A DNA stretch of 42,400 nucleotides. Source: a virus. Position numbers and translations under genes: made by a program. The notes beneath the pieces were generated by a model, which had not been told where the DNA came from, searched no databases, and saw nothing but the letters and a program-made list of their open reading frames with translations. Position 1 is the first letter of the stretch. Every line of letters starts with the position of its first letter. The DNA lies in IMG/VR virus record IMGVR_UViG_3300025105_000001, positions 1-42,400 of that record; one strand, written 5' to 3'. Shown here in pieces: positions 15,153 through 23,738 of this stretch.

Positions 15153-16454
15153 TCACCTTCTCGTCGCCAGCCAGGCCAGCCCGGCCACGGCCGCCGCCCC
15201 GCTCGCGATCAAGATCCACGGTCTCCGGGCCAGCGTGTTTCCCGTCCCGCTCACCCGCTCCGCCGGTACCAGGGTAAACGGCATCTCGAACGTCTCTTCC
15301 CTGCCGGCGAAGGCGGGCACGGCCCACTTCGGTACCCACCTGTCTTCGGCGGCCACCCACGCGGCCGGCACCAGGCGGCTGCCTCCTCCGACCGCGCCCA
15401 CGCCGGACAGCATCCCCATCACTGACATCAGGTTGTAGAGCAGGATGCTCATCTCGGCCCGGGTGATCGGGTAGTCCGGCAGGAACCTGGCCTGGCCGAA
15501 GTAGTCGGCCTCGGTGAACTCCTGCAGCCAGCCCTGCGTGTAGGCCCACATGACTGCGTTGTAGTGCCAGGCATCCGGCGGCACATCCACGAAGGTCGGC
15601 GCCGGCTGCTCCGTTGCGGCTGGTGCCCCGACGCGGTAGAGGATCATGCAGGTCTGCGCCCGAGTCAGGGGCAGGTCCGGGTACCAGTTGCCGTCCGGGT
15701 ACCCGACCATCCACCCCACGCCGACCACCTTGCATATGCTGTCCTTCGCCCAGTGATTCTGGACGTCCGGCGGCGGCGGCGCCGGGGCGACGCCGGTCAG
15801 CTTCTGCCAGAAGGTGCGGGCCAGCAGGGTCGCCATCTCGGCGCGGGTCAGGGGCCACTCCTGGCGCACGTACCCGCCGGGGTAGCCCCTCATAACTCCC
15901 CGGCTCATCAGCTCCGACACCGCCTGCCCAGTGAACTCGCCCCGCACGCCCGGCGGCGGCAGGCGCCCGTAGCCCAGGATGGCGTTGGCTCGCTCGACCA
16001 CGCGGCTTACCTGGCCGGTTCCCCAGCGGGTTAGGAACTTCGACACCGTGTTCGCCCCGGCCTCGACGTAGCGCAGGGCCAGCTCCACGTGGGCCTTGAC
16101 GCCCTGGCGCTTCGTCATGAAGACGGCCCAGCCTCCCTGCCGGTTCAGCTCCGGCGGCGCGTCCAGGGGGTCGAAGCGGTCCCGATAGTATTTCATTCCG
16201 GCGGGGTTGTTGTACGCCATCCAGTGCGGGTTGTCGTGCTCGCGGTAGAAATAGCACTCCTGGGCGCCCTGGGCGACCAGTATCTCGGGCCGCAGGCCGT
16301 AGGCGCGACCCCAGAGGCAGTAGACGGCGCCCAGCCCCGTGCGGGGGTAAACCCTCTCGCCGGTTACCTCGTTCAGCCAGCCGTCTATCTGCTCCGGGGA
16401 GACCATCTCGTTCGGGTCCGGGCTAAAGGTTAACGGCGTGTTCGGGCCGATCAC
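15153..16454 (-). CDS. Glucosaminidase with three SLH repeats and C-terminal membrane anchor
   Basis: 433 aa from GTG 16454. Residues about 18-165: glucosaminidase-type domain (ILVAQGAQECYFYREHDN with Glu 66; NNPAGMKYY). Residues about 175-360: three S-layer-homology units (RGYPGGYVRQEWPLTRAEMA; MVGYPDGNWYPDLPLTRAQT; FLPDYPITRAEMS). The C terminus has a hydrophobic helix (WILIASGAAAVAGLAWL) ending ATRR. SLH modules bind secondary cell-wall polymer, so this virion or lysis protein could dock on the Gram-positive wall while cutting it. The fusion with a membrane tail is unusual. Confidence 0.85.
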   Translation of the reverse strand: MIGPNTPLTFSPDPNEMVSPEQIDGWLNEVTGERVYPRTGLGAVYCLWGRAYGLRPEILVAQGAQECYFYREHDNPHWMAYNNPAGMKYYRDRFDPLDAPPELNRQGGWAVFMTKRQGVKAHVELALRYVEAGANTVSKFLTRWGTGQVSRVVERANAILGYGRLPPPGVRGEFTGQAVSELMSRGVMRGYPGGYVRQEWPLTRAEMATLLARTFWQKLTGVAPAPPPPDVQNHWAKDSICKVVGVGWMVGYPDGNWYPDLPLTRAQTCMILYRVGAPAATEQPAPTFVDVPPDAWHYNAVMWAYTQGWLQEFTEADYFGQARFLPDYPITRAEMSILLYNLMSVMGMLSGVGAVGGGSRLVPAAWVAAEDRWVPKWAVPAFAGREETFEMPFTLVPAERVSGTGNTLARRPWILIASGAAAVAGLAWLATRR

Positions 16455-16455
16455 T

Positions 16456-17124
16456 TTACCTTCTCCTCGCCAGCGCGTAGATCCCGAGGACCGCGCCCAG
16501 GCCGCCGAGCGCGTAGACTATCGGCGGCACTCCCCGCGGCACCTGCCTGCCGTCGGGCGCCGGCGGCGGCGCGCCGTCGGGCGGAACCGGCTGCGGCACG
16601 GGCGGCTCGACGACCTCGGTGATGAACCGGGCGTACCTATCCGGCGTCACGCCCTGGCCGTCGCCGTCGCCGTAGGCCCAGAAGAAGTACCCGCTTTCGA
16701 TCTTCAGCCCGAAGCTGCCGAAGATGTGGCTCGTCCTCGGGGCGTAGGGGTTAGGAATGATGAATTTGGGCAGGTCCTCGGAGAGCACCCGCAGGCCGCG
16801 CGGGTACTGGAATAGGTTCTTGTCCGCCCAGAAGTCGTGGGGAAAATACATTCCGGCCTGCCTCAGGAAGGCCGAGAAGCCTTCCTGGCCGATGTTGGCC
16901 GGCGGCAGGCCCCACGGCGCGTCGAGCCAGTAGAAAGGGTAGCCGCCATAGTAGGCCCACACCTGGCCGTCCCTGATGCCGCGGGCCACCTCGCCGGGGG
17001 TGTGTTTTGAGACCTCCCCTCCCCCGTTGATGCGGACCTTCTCCGGCGTGCTCGCGGCCAGCTCCTGGAGCCAGTCGTCGGGCGGCTTCCACAGGGCATA
17101 GTTGGTGCGGATGACGGTGCCCAC
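16456..17124 (-). CDS. Aromatic-rich protein with C-terminal membrane anchor
   Basis: 222 aa; GTG 17124 is preferred because GAGGAGGAG lies six bases upstream, GTG 17130 being possible. The 150-residue N-terminal domain is very rich in Trp, Tyr, Phe and Gly (GGYPFYWLDAPWGLPPANIG; YFFWAYGDGDGQG). Then a Pro-rich linker (PVPQPVPPDGAPPPAPDG), membrane helix VYALGGLGAVLGIYAL and tail ARRR. The N-terminal domain may bind or hydrolyse cell-wall glycan, but I do not recognise it. Confidence 0.6.
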   Translation of the reverse strand: MGTVIRTNYALWKPPDDWLQELAASTPEKVRINGGGEVSKHTPGEVARGIRDGQVWAYYGGYPFYWLDAPWGLPPANIGQEGFSAFLRQAGMYFPHDFWADKNLFQYPRGLRVLSEDLPKFIIPNPYAPRTSHIFGSFGLKIESGYFFWAYGDGDGQGVTPDRYARFITEVVEPPVPQPVPPDGAPPPAPDGRQVPRGVPPIVYALGGLGAVLGIYALARRR

Positions 17125-17126
17125 GG

Positions 17127-17387
17127 TCACTCCTCCTCGCCGCTCTTTAGCCCCTCCGCGACGTTCTTGGCGCCGGACCACAGTCCCGTGGCGGCCAGGC
17201 CCGTGACAACGCCCAGCCAGGCAGCCTTCGCGTAGTCGCCGGGGGCCAGGTAGACGAAGCCGATAATCAGGCCCAGGGTCAGGGCCAGCAGCGGGGAAAA
17301 CTTCCGGTTGAGACCCATCCGCTTGGCCAGCTCGACAAGGGCGATTATGACGGGAACGGCCGCGATTCCGTAGACTTCGGGGTTCAT
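17127..17387 (-). CDS. Small two-helix membrane protein, holin-like
   Basis: 86 aa from ATG 17387. Segments VYGIAAVPVIIALVELAKRM, FSPLLALTLGLIIGFVYLA and AAWLGVVTGLAATGLW are hydrophobic; the C terminus is acidic and charged. The order resembles phage holin families. Its place inside the structural operon, between a propeller protein and a membrane-anchored protein, would also fit a virion membrane component. Confidence 0.6.
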   Translation of the reverse strand: MNPEVYGIAAVPVIIALVELAKRMGLNRKFSPLLALTLGLIIGFVYLAPGDYAKAAWLGVVTGLAATGLWSGAKNVAEGLKSGEEE

Positions 17388-17439
17388 GGTATCACTCCCG
17401 ACTCTGGTTCAATTTTCATCGGACGGGTAAAGGATCACA

Positions 17440-18561
17440 CTACTGAACTGTTCCTGATAACACACCTAACACTAAGGGGTTAATTCGTCTCAGATGGCGT
17501 GGCGGAGCTATTGCGCCAGAAACACTAGGGAAAGCATACAGGTAGCGGTCTGTGCTGGTGACATACACTGTACCGTCGCTGCCAATAGCCGCCGAGCCAT
17601 AAATCGGATTACCGGTAGTATAAGACCACTTTACGGTGCCGTTAGGATTGACACAATAAAACTTGTAATCACGGCTGCCGACGTAGATAAATCCGTTGGC
17701 GCAAACCACAGGTGCAGTTCTAATGGCATCGCTGGCTACCGGTTGACTCCATTTTACGGTGCCGTTGGGGTCAACTGCGTATAGATAACCATCGTCAGTA
17801 CCGACATAGATGGTTCCGTCGCTAGCCACACAAGGGGACGATCTGCTGCCAGCCGCCCCCAGGGGAACGTTCCAAAGCGCGTCGCCAGTATCTTTTGCTA
17901 AAGCGTAGAGTTCAGACCCCGCCACATATACCACGTTACCGACTACAGCAGGAGACGCATAAAATATCTCTCCAGCTAAGTACCTGCTCCAGCGTAGATT
18001 TCCAAATATGTCTAGCGAGTAGACGTAGTACGAATACCGGCAGAAGTACACATTGTCCGCATCATCGAGAGCCGGAGATGACTCTACAGCATCTCCTGTA
18101 TTGTATCTCCATCTGAGAGAGCCATCGGGATTAATTGCGTACAGATAGTTGTCTCGACTGCCAACCAATATCGTTCCGTCACTGGCCACGTTGGGCGATG
18201 ATGGCACATAGGACCCGGTGCTGTATTTCCATTTTCGAGTGCCATCAGGATATGCCGCATACAGACTGTAGTAGCCGCCTGCATAAATCACCCCGTTCTC
18301 ATCAACAGCAGGAAAAGAAGTATCTTGATAATCGTGATAGGCGCGCCATTTCCGGGTACCATCAGGATTGACTGCATGCCAATAACGAGAAGTGTCGATC
18401 ACATAAATGGTGCCATCTGCACCAATGGCAGGCGAGCAACGCATACTGTAGGCGTGGTATTTCCAGCGTACTGTGCCATCAGTATTGGTCGGTACCCCGG
18501 CCAAACCACGGCCATATTTGTCTCGTTTGAATTTAGGCCAAGGCGTTGCACCGAGTCCCAT
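17440..18561 (-). CDS. PQQ-like beta-propeller surface protein
   Basis: 373 aa from ATG 18561. About eight blades of roughly 40 residues, each with a pattern like SPAIGADGTIYV...LYAINPDGTxKW (for example SSPNVASDGTILVGSRDNYL and CVASDGTIYVGTDDGYLYA). No quinone-binding enzyme context. In this block a propeller is most likely a receptor-binding or capsid-decorating protein. G+C of this gene looks lower than its neighbours, hinting at a separate origin. Confidence 0.8.
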   Translation of the reverse strand: MGLGATPWPKFKRDKYGRGLAGVPTNTDGTVRWKYHAYSMRCSPAIGADGTIYVIDTSRYWHAVNPDGTRKWRAYHDYQDTSFPAVDENGVIYAGGYYSLYAAYPDGTRKWKYSTGSYVPSSPNVASDGTILVGSRDNYLYAINPDGSLRWRYNTGDAVESSPALDDADNVYFCRYSYYVYSLDIFGNLRWSRYLAGEIFYASPAVVGNVVYVAGSELYALAKDTGDALWNVPLGAAGSRSSPCVASDGTIYVGTDDGYLYAVDPNGTVKWSQPVASDAIRTAPVVCANGFIYVGSRDYKFYCVNPNGTVKWSYTTGNPIYGSAAIGSDGTVYVTSTDRYLYAFPSVSGAIAPPRHLRRINPLVLGVLSGTVQ

Positions 18562-18668
18562 TGCTTATTTCTCCACCACGGTGAACCTTTTGATTTTCAT
18601 GCCTCTGTGTTCTGGTATTCCTGACGTCGTGCATATACTTGGGCCACGGAGAAACGGCAAGCCCCATC

Positions 18669-18983
18669 CTACCACGCCTCTACCACGGTCAGCCTCTTGG
18701 TTCCAGTTCCTCCGTGTATCGCCCATACGGCGGCCGTTATGGGGTTATTCCACGTTATTTCATAGAACCCTCCGTTTTCCGCAAGCCGCACTCCGGCCCC
18801 CACCTGGGCCGTCGCGGCGAAGGCCAGGTAGATCGGCGTATCGCTGTCGTTTATGAAAATGGCGTACTTTCGGTCCGCCCTGGCCCCCAGAACCTGCGTG
18901 CTGGTGGTGCCCACGTCCACCCCGGTGTTGAGGTAATTCTTCGGTTTCAGGAACTCCCACATATTCTTCAGGCTAGACTGCAT
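18669..18983 (-). CDS. Small beta protein paralogous to the 14495-15148 C-terminal domain
   Basis: 104 aa from ATG 18983. RKYAIFINDSDTPIYLAF, GGFYEITWNN and AIHGGTGTKRLTVVE match the C-terminal domain of the 217-residue protein upstream of 15148. Probably a minor structural or fibre-attachment subunit. Confidence 0.6.
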   Translation of the reverse strand: MQSSLKNMWEFLKPKNYLNTGVDVGTTSTQVLGARADRKYAIFINDSDTPIYLAFAATAQVGAGVRLAENGGFYEITWNNPITAAVWAIHGGTGTKRLTVVEAW

Positions 18984-18987
18984 CTCC

Positions 18988-19221
18988 CTATCTCCTGCCC
19001 GGTTTCGTCGCCAGCAGGTAGGCCGTCGCGGCCATCAGTCCCGCCGCGCCCAGCGTGATTCCCATCTGGCGCACCGCGATGGTCACCGTCTCGGCCCTGG
19101 TGATGGGGTTGTCCGGCTTAAACGTCCCGTCCGGGTACCCCTTGACCAGGCCCAGGTAGGTCGCCAGAGTGATGTACGTGCTCGCCCAGTGGGTCTTCGG
19201 TACGTCGGTGTATAGCGCCAT
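18988..19221 (-). CDS. Single SLH module with membrane anchor
   Basis: 77 aa from ATG 19221. One S-layer-homology unit (THWASTYITLATYLGLVKGY, FKPDNPITRAETVTIAVR) followed by hydrophobic helix LGAAGLMAATAYLLA and tail TKPGRR. It is a minimal wall-binding protein anchored in a membrane, the smallest member of the tail-anchored set in this window. Confidence 0.75.
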   Translation of the reverse strand: MALYTDVPKTHWASTYITLATYLGLVKGYPDGTFKPDNPITRAETVTIAVRQMGITLGAAGLMAATAYLLATKPGRR

Positions 19222-19407
19222 TTATTTCCCCTCCTCTATCGGGCAGTTCCGGCCGCCGATCTGTTTGCCCGATATTAGCTGGCACACGATGGGCTTTCCC
19301 CATGAGCCCGGCGGCGTCAAAATCTTTCTCCGGTTCAGAACGAGGCCGTTCCCACTACCTTCGAGAACAGCAATCACTCCGTGCGTCGGGCATTTCAGCA
19401 CCTTCAC
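19222..19407 (-). CDS. Small Cys-containing protein
   Basis: 61 aa from ATG 19407, overlapping the stop of the spike gene by four bases and ending next to the SLH gene start. Cys at CPTHG, VCQL and NCPIEE could bind metal. Function unknown; the tight packing supports it as a real gene. Confidence 0.55.
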   Translation of the reverse strand: MKVLKCPTHGVIAVLEGSGNGLVLNRRKILTPPGSWGKPIVCQLISGKQIGGRNCPIEEGK

Positions 19408-20336
19408 AATCTGATGCCCCCCATCTTCTCGCTGATGTCGGACAGGGCCATGACGGCCGTCCGGGTCAAGGGGACGTAAAAGTCGGTAAACAGGTAATCG
19501 GCCAGCAGCGCCACATTCACCCGTACGGTAACCATGGCGTCGGTGGACGAGCCGTTGTTGACCACAAACTTGACCGTGTTTCGCTTGACGCCGTAGCGCC
19601 CCAGGTCCACCTCTAGCGGATCGGTGAGAATCAGTTTTTCAGGAGTAACCAGAACGTCGTCGATATAGGCTTCTACCTCAATACGAGAATCATAATAATC
19701 TGATGTGATTAGAAACGACTTCGAGCTTACGCACACAAAGCCCGCCGGTATGTTCAGCACCAGTTCCGTGCTTGCGCCCCAGGGGCAATTGATCGGCTGA
19801 CTGTACGATGTGAACCTCGTGTCGCCTGCCCTGCCCGCGGCCTGCAGAATCTTAATAATTGCCTCCGGGTCGAGCAGTGGTGCCGCGTCTCCGGGTACTC
19901 CCGGCGGCAGGGCGGCCGGTACTTCCCCGGGAACCGGAGGCGGCGGGGTCTCAGGAGGCGCAGGAGCCGGCGGAGCGACTTCCGGAGGCGGCACAGGCGG
20001 CGTCGGATACCACCACGGCGGCGCAGCCTCAGGCGGCGGCGCGGGTGCCGGAGGCGACGGGGCCTTGGGAACTTCTGAAGGGGCAGGCGCAGGCGTCGGT
20101 GCGGGAGCCGGCGCTTCTGGTTCCACGTAGTACCTCGGTACCGGCGGCCCGGGCTGATACGGCATGATGGGGGTCTCAAGTGGCAACTCCAGGTCCACTG
20201 GTTGCTCCAGTACCGTCGGCACCTGCTCCTGCTGCGCCGCCTGTTGCGCCGGGACCTCTTGCCCGACCCTGAATCCCACCCGCCTCTTCTCCCACGGCGG
20301 GGTCGTATTAACCAGCGCCGCTATCAGCCGCCTCAC
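19404..20336 (-). CDS. Spike-like protein with Pro/Ala-rich stalk
   Basis: 310 aa. Residues about 60-155 are an extended Pro/Ala/Glu stalk (PAPAPTPAPAPSEVPKAPSP and similar). Residues about 170-310 form a beta-rich domain (TELVLNIPAGFVCVSSKSFL, RIEVEAYIDDVLVTPEKL, NTVKFVVNNGSSTDAM). A globular C-terminal head on a proline stalk, coded right after a candidate capsid protein, fits a vertex spike or minor coat protein. The stalk-plus-head layout is visible; the role is inferred. Confidence 0.6.
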   Translation of the reverse strand: MRRLIAALVNTTPPWEKRRVGFRVGQEVPAQQAAQQEQVPTVLEQPVDLELPLETPIMPYQPGPPVPRYYVEPEAPAPAPTPAPAPSEVPKAPSPPAPAPPPEAAPPWWYPTPPVPPPEVAPPAPAPPETPPPPVPGEVPAALPPGVPGDAAPLLDPEAIIKILQAAGRAGDTRFTSYSQPINCPWGASTELVLNIPAGFVCVSSKSFLITSDYYDSRIEVEAYIDDVLVTPEKLILTDPLEVDLGRYGVKRNTVKFVVNNGSSTDAMVTVRVNVALLADYLFTDFYVPLTRTAVMALSDISEKMGGIRL

Positions 20337-21251
20337 TTACAGGATGCCTCCTTTGGTCTTGTCCCAGGTCTCGCCCGGGGTCCTCTCCCTGTCCAGCAGC
20401 CCGAACCTGACGCGAAGGACGTTGGTCATCACGCAGCGCCTGACCTCATACCGCATGGCCCACCCGGCGACGTTCTGGCTGGCGATGGCCTTGATCCTGA
20501 ACTCCCTCAGGGCCGGGACCCAGCACTGGATCGGGTCGTCCAGCGACAGGGGGTAGGTCGGTATCTCGATGTAGTCGGCGTCCCGGTCGCGGTCGATCCG
20601 GATCCGGACGTTCTGGGCCACCGTGCCGGGGGCGGCGGCCAGGCCGGTCAGCACCAGGAACTCGCCGGGATTCGGGTTGACCACGCCCACCGTGACTTCG
20701 GTGTTCGCCGCCAGGTCCAGGACGGCCGTGCGGGCTACCTCTCCCACGGTGTTGTACTCGCGCTCCAGGAGGTACGAGATCGGGACGGGCAGCACGCCCT
20801 TCTGCACCGACGCCGCCAGGTTCAGGGCCGAGGCGATGCGGGACTCCTCCTGGTCCAGCCGCCGGCCCAGCATGATCTTCTCAGCGACGGACGGCTCGTA
20901 GACCCACACGCCGAACCTGACGCGATAGTCGCTCACACTGCCGACGCCGTACAGGTTCAGGTAGAGCAGCGCCGTCCCGAGCAGCTCCCACCGGGCCGAC
21001 TTGAGGTCAGGCAGCCCGCCGGCGTTGATCTTGTAGTTGTCGGCGTCGGCTCGGACCCGCACTTCGACGTTCGCGCTGGTCTCCACCGCCAGGTTGACGA
21101 GCCGAAGGAATTTCGGTTCGTATCTTCTTAAGTCCAAAATCGGCGGGCTGATTTCGGAGCCCGCCGATACAGACACGACTCGTGCGTCGGGCAGCAGCTC
21201 CGGGTAGTAGCGCGCCCGCGCGATGGTCGCTTCGTTTATCATGACTGGCAA
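20337..21251 (-). CDS. Candidate capsid protein 2 (beta-rich)
   Basis: 304 aa from ATG 21251. Strands dominate (FLRLVNLAVETSANVEVRVR, YRVRFGVWVYEPSV, EVTVGVVNPNPGEFLVL, NVRIRIDRDRDADYIEIPTY, AGWAMRYEVRRCVM), with one helix near residues 120-150. No HK97 signature, portal or enzyme motif is visible. Length falls in the range of jelly-roll capsid proteins of tailless viruses. Together with the 356-residue protein it is one of the two largest beta proteins in the block. Fold assignment needs structure prediction. Confidence 0.45.
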   Translation of the reverse strand: MPVMINEATIARARYYPELLPDARVVSVSAGSEISPPILDLRRYEPKFLRLVNLAVETSANVEVRVRADADNYKINAGGLPDLKSARWELLGTALLYLNLYGVGSVSDYRVRFGVWVYEPSVAEKIMLGRRLDQEESRIASALNLAASVQKGVLPVPISYLLEREYNTVGEVARTAVLDLAANTEVTVGVVNPNPGEFLVLTGLAAAPGTVAQNVRIRIDRDRDADYIEIPTYPLSLDDPIQCWVPALREFRIKAIASQNVAGWAMRYEVRRCVMTNVLRVRFGLLDRERTPGETWDKTKGGIL

Positions 21252-21273
21252 GCCTCCAGTCGGTTTTGTTTAT

Positions 21274-21619
21274 CTATGACGCCTTGCGCCTCACGCTCAC
21301 GCGAATGTAGCTGAGCACCAAGATGTCGCCGAGCTGGGTGGCGACGTTGAGCGTGATGGTGTCCTCGTTGACCTTCGTGGGCATGGTGTTGACCACCGGA
21401 TCGCCCGCCGCGAGGGTGTGCCTTGCCGTAGTCGCGTGGTCGGCCTGAGTGGCGGTCAGATCCGCGCCCTGGAGGGGGACGGCCGATATGGTCAGTTGGT
21501 TTGTCGGCCTGATCAGGAAAGCGCTTGCTACACTATCGATCTTGGGCGCCCACGCCGGCAGGTTGATGTTCTGCCCCTTGCGCCACCGCGCCCGGGACGA
21601 ACTGGATCGTGGTTATCAT
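21274..21619 (-). pseudogene. Frameshifted small gene between the two candidate capsid genes
   Basis: An ATG at 21619 with AAGGTGG upstream starts MITTIQFVPG and stops after 28 codons (21533). The +1 frame carries on WRKGQNINLPAWAPKID then about 85 further residues (FLIRPTNQLTISAVPL, VNEDTITLNVATQLGDILVL) to a stop at 21274, but has no start of its own. Joined they give about 114 residues. Causes could be programmed +1 frameshifting, a one-base insertion near the GC-rich 21585-21600 stretch, or a sequencing error. The coding pattern remains clean on both sides. Confidence 0.6.
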
Positions 21620-21635
21620 GCCGCCACCTTCTTTC

Positions 21636-22706
21636 CTACGCCATCTCGATCAGAACACCATTGAGGGCCACGACGATCTGGTTGGCCGCAATCGACGTCC
21701 CGTTGTCCTGCACCGCCACGTACCCCTTGTCCTGCCAGATGAGGTACGGCTTGTCGAACTTCGGGATGGCGAAGTACACGGGCCAGTCCGCGGGGTAAAG
21801 CGGGTACGCCTTTCCGAAGTGCCTGAGGTTCACGTACTGTTCGGTCGGCCACCGCTTCTTGGGACGATCCTTGCCTGCGATGTTAAGGAACGTCTCCTTG
21901 AGGTTGGCCGGTGCCCTCACCCCGAGCCCCTTGACCACCAGGGCCTTGTTCTCGATGTCGAACGGGAAGTACATGTTTTCGGCTCTAGTAGCCACGTCGC
22001 GGGTGTCGTACCGGAACTGGTAGGGCGTGTTGGGAGTCGTGGCGTTTGCGTTCCGGGCGTAACGCACCAGGGGGTTGATCTTGGGCATGGCCTGGTCCAC
22101 GCCGCCGGGAAGCTGGGGCCAGTTTTCCCACGTCACGGCTATGGACGGCTTCTCCACGACCAGGGTCCGGTTGGTGCGGTCGTCCCGGATCTCCAGCCGT
22201 CCGCCGATGGTGCCGAACAGGCGGGAGAGTTCCTGGGCCGGGTACCGGTAGCCCCAGATGCGGATGCGGAAGTTGGCGGTGACGCCGCCCTCGCCCGCGC
22301 GGCACTCGATCTTCAGGTTCTTGTTGTATTTCGGGCAGATGCCTTCAAAGAGCGGGGCTCCCTTGACCGCATAGACCAGAGGCTGGCCGAACGCCAGGAT
22401 CTGACCGTTGTGCATCTGGGTCGCTTCCGCGGTGAACAGCAGGGTGTCGGTTCCGGGAATGTTGATATACTCTTCGTAGCTCTTTTCGTCCAGGATCAGG
22501 TTGATGTCTTCCAGCTTCTCAGCAACGCCGCCACCGGTCACGGGCGCGAAGACTTCCATGAAGACGACCTCTGCGACCTCGTGGGAGTCCAGCTCGGCAT
22601 TTCCCTCCTGGGCCGTGGGCTTCCAGACCTCGCCCGCGGCCAGACTTCCGGTATGCTTGAAATCCCCCAGAAGTTGCAACTCATACTGTTCCCACTGGTA
22701 GGGCAT
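21636..22706 (-). CDS. Candidate major capsid protein 1 (beta-rich)
   Basis: 356 aa from ATG 22706 (CGGGAGGAATCC upstream). The largest protein of the central block, strongly beta (EVVFMEVFAPVTGG, DTLLFTAEATQMHNGQILAF, ANFRIRIWGYRYP, RTLVVEKPSIAVTWE, YFAIPKFDKPYLIW, GYVAVQDNGTSIAANQIVVA). There is no tail-phage capsid signature I recognise. About 350 residues with two strand-dense halves suits a double-jelly-roll capsid protein, though an unfamiliar HK97-fold protein is not excluded by eye. Its neighbours are small membrane proteins rather than portal/protease genes. Confidence 0.5.
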   Translation of the reverse strand: MPYQWEQYELQLLGDFKHTGSLAAGEVWKPTAQEGNAELDSHEVAEVVFMEVFAPVTGGGVAEKLEDINLILDEKSYEEYINIPGTDTLLFTAEATQMHNGQILAFGQPLVYAVKGAPLFEGICPKYNKNLKIECRAGEGGVTANFRIRIWGYRYPAQELSRLFGTIGGRLEIRDDRTNRTLVVEKPSIAVTWENWPQLPGGVDQAMPKINPLVRYARNANATTPNTPYQFRYDTRDVATRAENMYFPFDIENKALVVKGLGVRAPANLKETFLNIAGKDRPKKRWPTEQYVNLRHFGKAYPLYPADWPVYFAIPKFDKPYLIWQDKGYVAVQDNGTSIAANQIVVALNGVLIEMA

Positions 22707-22753
22707 TTTGGATTCCTCCCGATTCTTTGTTTTGCCTCGGGACTACCGAAGCT

Positions 22754-23092
22754 CTAGAGTTCCACCACGCTGGAAAGGGGCGCGAACACGGGCCGCTGCT
22801 CGGGCAGGAGCGGCGGCGTCACCCTCTGGCCTGCTCTGCCGGTGGTCTTTACCCCACCCGACAGGATCGGCCCGACGTAGGCGGCGCCGAAGTAGGCGGC
22901 CGCGCCGTCCAGGGCGCCTTCGCCTACCGCGGCCATGTTGCCGCGCAGGCTCATGCCGGCCATGTAGCCCAGGGCTCCGAGCGCCGTGGCGATCAGAGCG
23001 TCGAAGAGCGGGATGTCGATCTTGGCGCGCACCAGGGAGCTCATCGCCCCGACCCCGGCTGCTCCGGCCATCTTGTAGGCATTGACTGCCAT
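22754..23092 (-). CDS. Gly/Ala-rich small membrane protein of the capsid block
   Basis: 112 aa from ATG 23092 with GGGAGGTG upstream. Gly/Ala-rich hydrophobic stretches ALIATALGALGYMAGMSL and GALDGAAAYFGAAYVGPIL, then a polar Pro-rich tail. It is encoded just before the 356-residue candidate capsid protein. It may be an internal-membrane protein of the virion. Confidence 0.55.
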   Translation of the reverse strand: MAVNAYKMAGAAGVGAMSSLVRAKIDIPLFDALIATALGALGYMAGMSLRGNMAAVGEGALDGAAAYFGAAYVGPILSGGVKTTGRAGQRVTPPLLPEQRPVFAPLSSVVEL

Positions 23093-23111
23093 CGAATGCA
23101 CCTCCCTGCCT

Positions 23112-23738
23112 TCATGGTAGATTCCGCCGCCGTGCGGCGTCAAGGCGACCCATCAGCAGCACCATCTTCAGCCGGCTATCTCCCTTGGACGGTACTGCAA
23201 TTTCCCTGACCGGCAGCACCACGGTATCGTTGAACCGAAAGAAGGGTACGTAGGGAAGCTGTTCCGGGATCGCCTTATAGGACGGTAGTCCCGGGGTGGT
23301 CTCTAGCACGAGCCCGTCCACCGTGACCCAGGCGTGCCCGTAGTTGTCGAAAAGTCCTATGGTCACGAAGACTCGGGTATCGGGAAGCCGCCGCCGGAGG
23401 ATTGATGCGAGCAGGAAGGAGGCGTCTTCGCAGTCGCCGATTCTCGTGACCAACGTCTCGGCGGGAAAGGACCAGTAGTCGTATACCCGATATGCCCTTC
23501 TGGTCCGGCCCCGAAAGGCCCGGAAGTAATGCTCATCCTCAACATCCGGCGAGCCTTCCGGATACTGGATGTACTTCGTTACCCACCACCAGGCGGTCGC
23601 CACAAACTCTCTTTCGCCCGCCGGAAGCTGCGTCTCTATCCGCGCCACACCCGGTACATTCGGCGTCACAAATTGTCGAATGTCCCACTCCTCGCCCGGC
23701 AACCTCTTTTTGACCACGTAAAAAGTCGTCAGGGTCAT
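23112..23738 (-). CDS. Transglutaminase-like cysteine protein
   Basis: 208 aa from ATG 23738, overlapping its upstream neighbour by four bases. The triad region of the transglutaminase/papain-like fold is visible: RIGDCEDASFLLASIL with Cys 103, NYGHAWVTVDGLVLETT with His 135 and an acidic residue after it. The family includes proteases and acyl-transfer enzymes. In a virion block it could process a structural protein or cut a wall peptide cross-bridge. No signal peptide. Confidence 0.75.
   Translation of the reverse strand: MTLTTFYVVKKRLPGEEWDIRQFVTPNVPGVARIETQLPAGEREFVATAWWWVTKYIQYPEGSPDVEDEHYFRAFRGRTRRAYRVYDYWSFPAETLVTRIGDCEDASFLLASILRRRLPDTRVFVTIGLFDNYGHAWVTVDGLVLETTPGLPSYKAIPEQLPYVPFFRFNDTVVLPVREIAVPSKGDSRLKMVLLMGRLDAARRRNLP

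Noticed and set aside
14845-16257. 470-codon minus-strand frame
   Set aside because: Lies in another frame of the glucosaminidase-SLH gene, which has clear domain motifs; the alternative product is low-complexity Gly/Arg/Pro.
21609-22757. 382-codon plus-strand frame
   Set aside because: Antisense to the candidate capsid gene; composition is shadow-like and no ribosome site was found.
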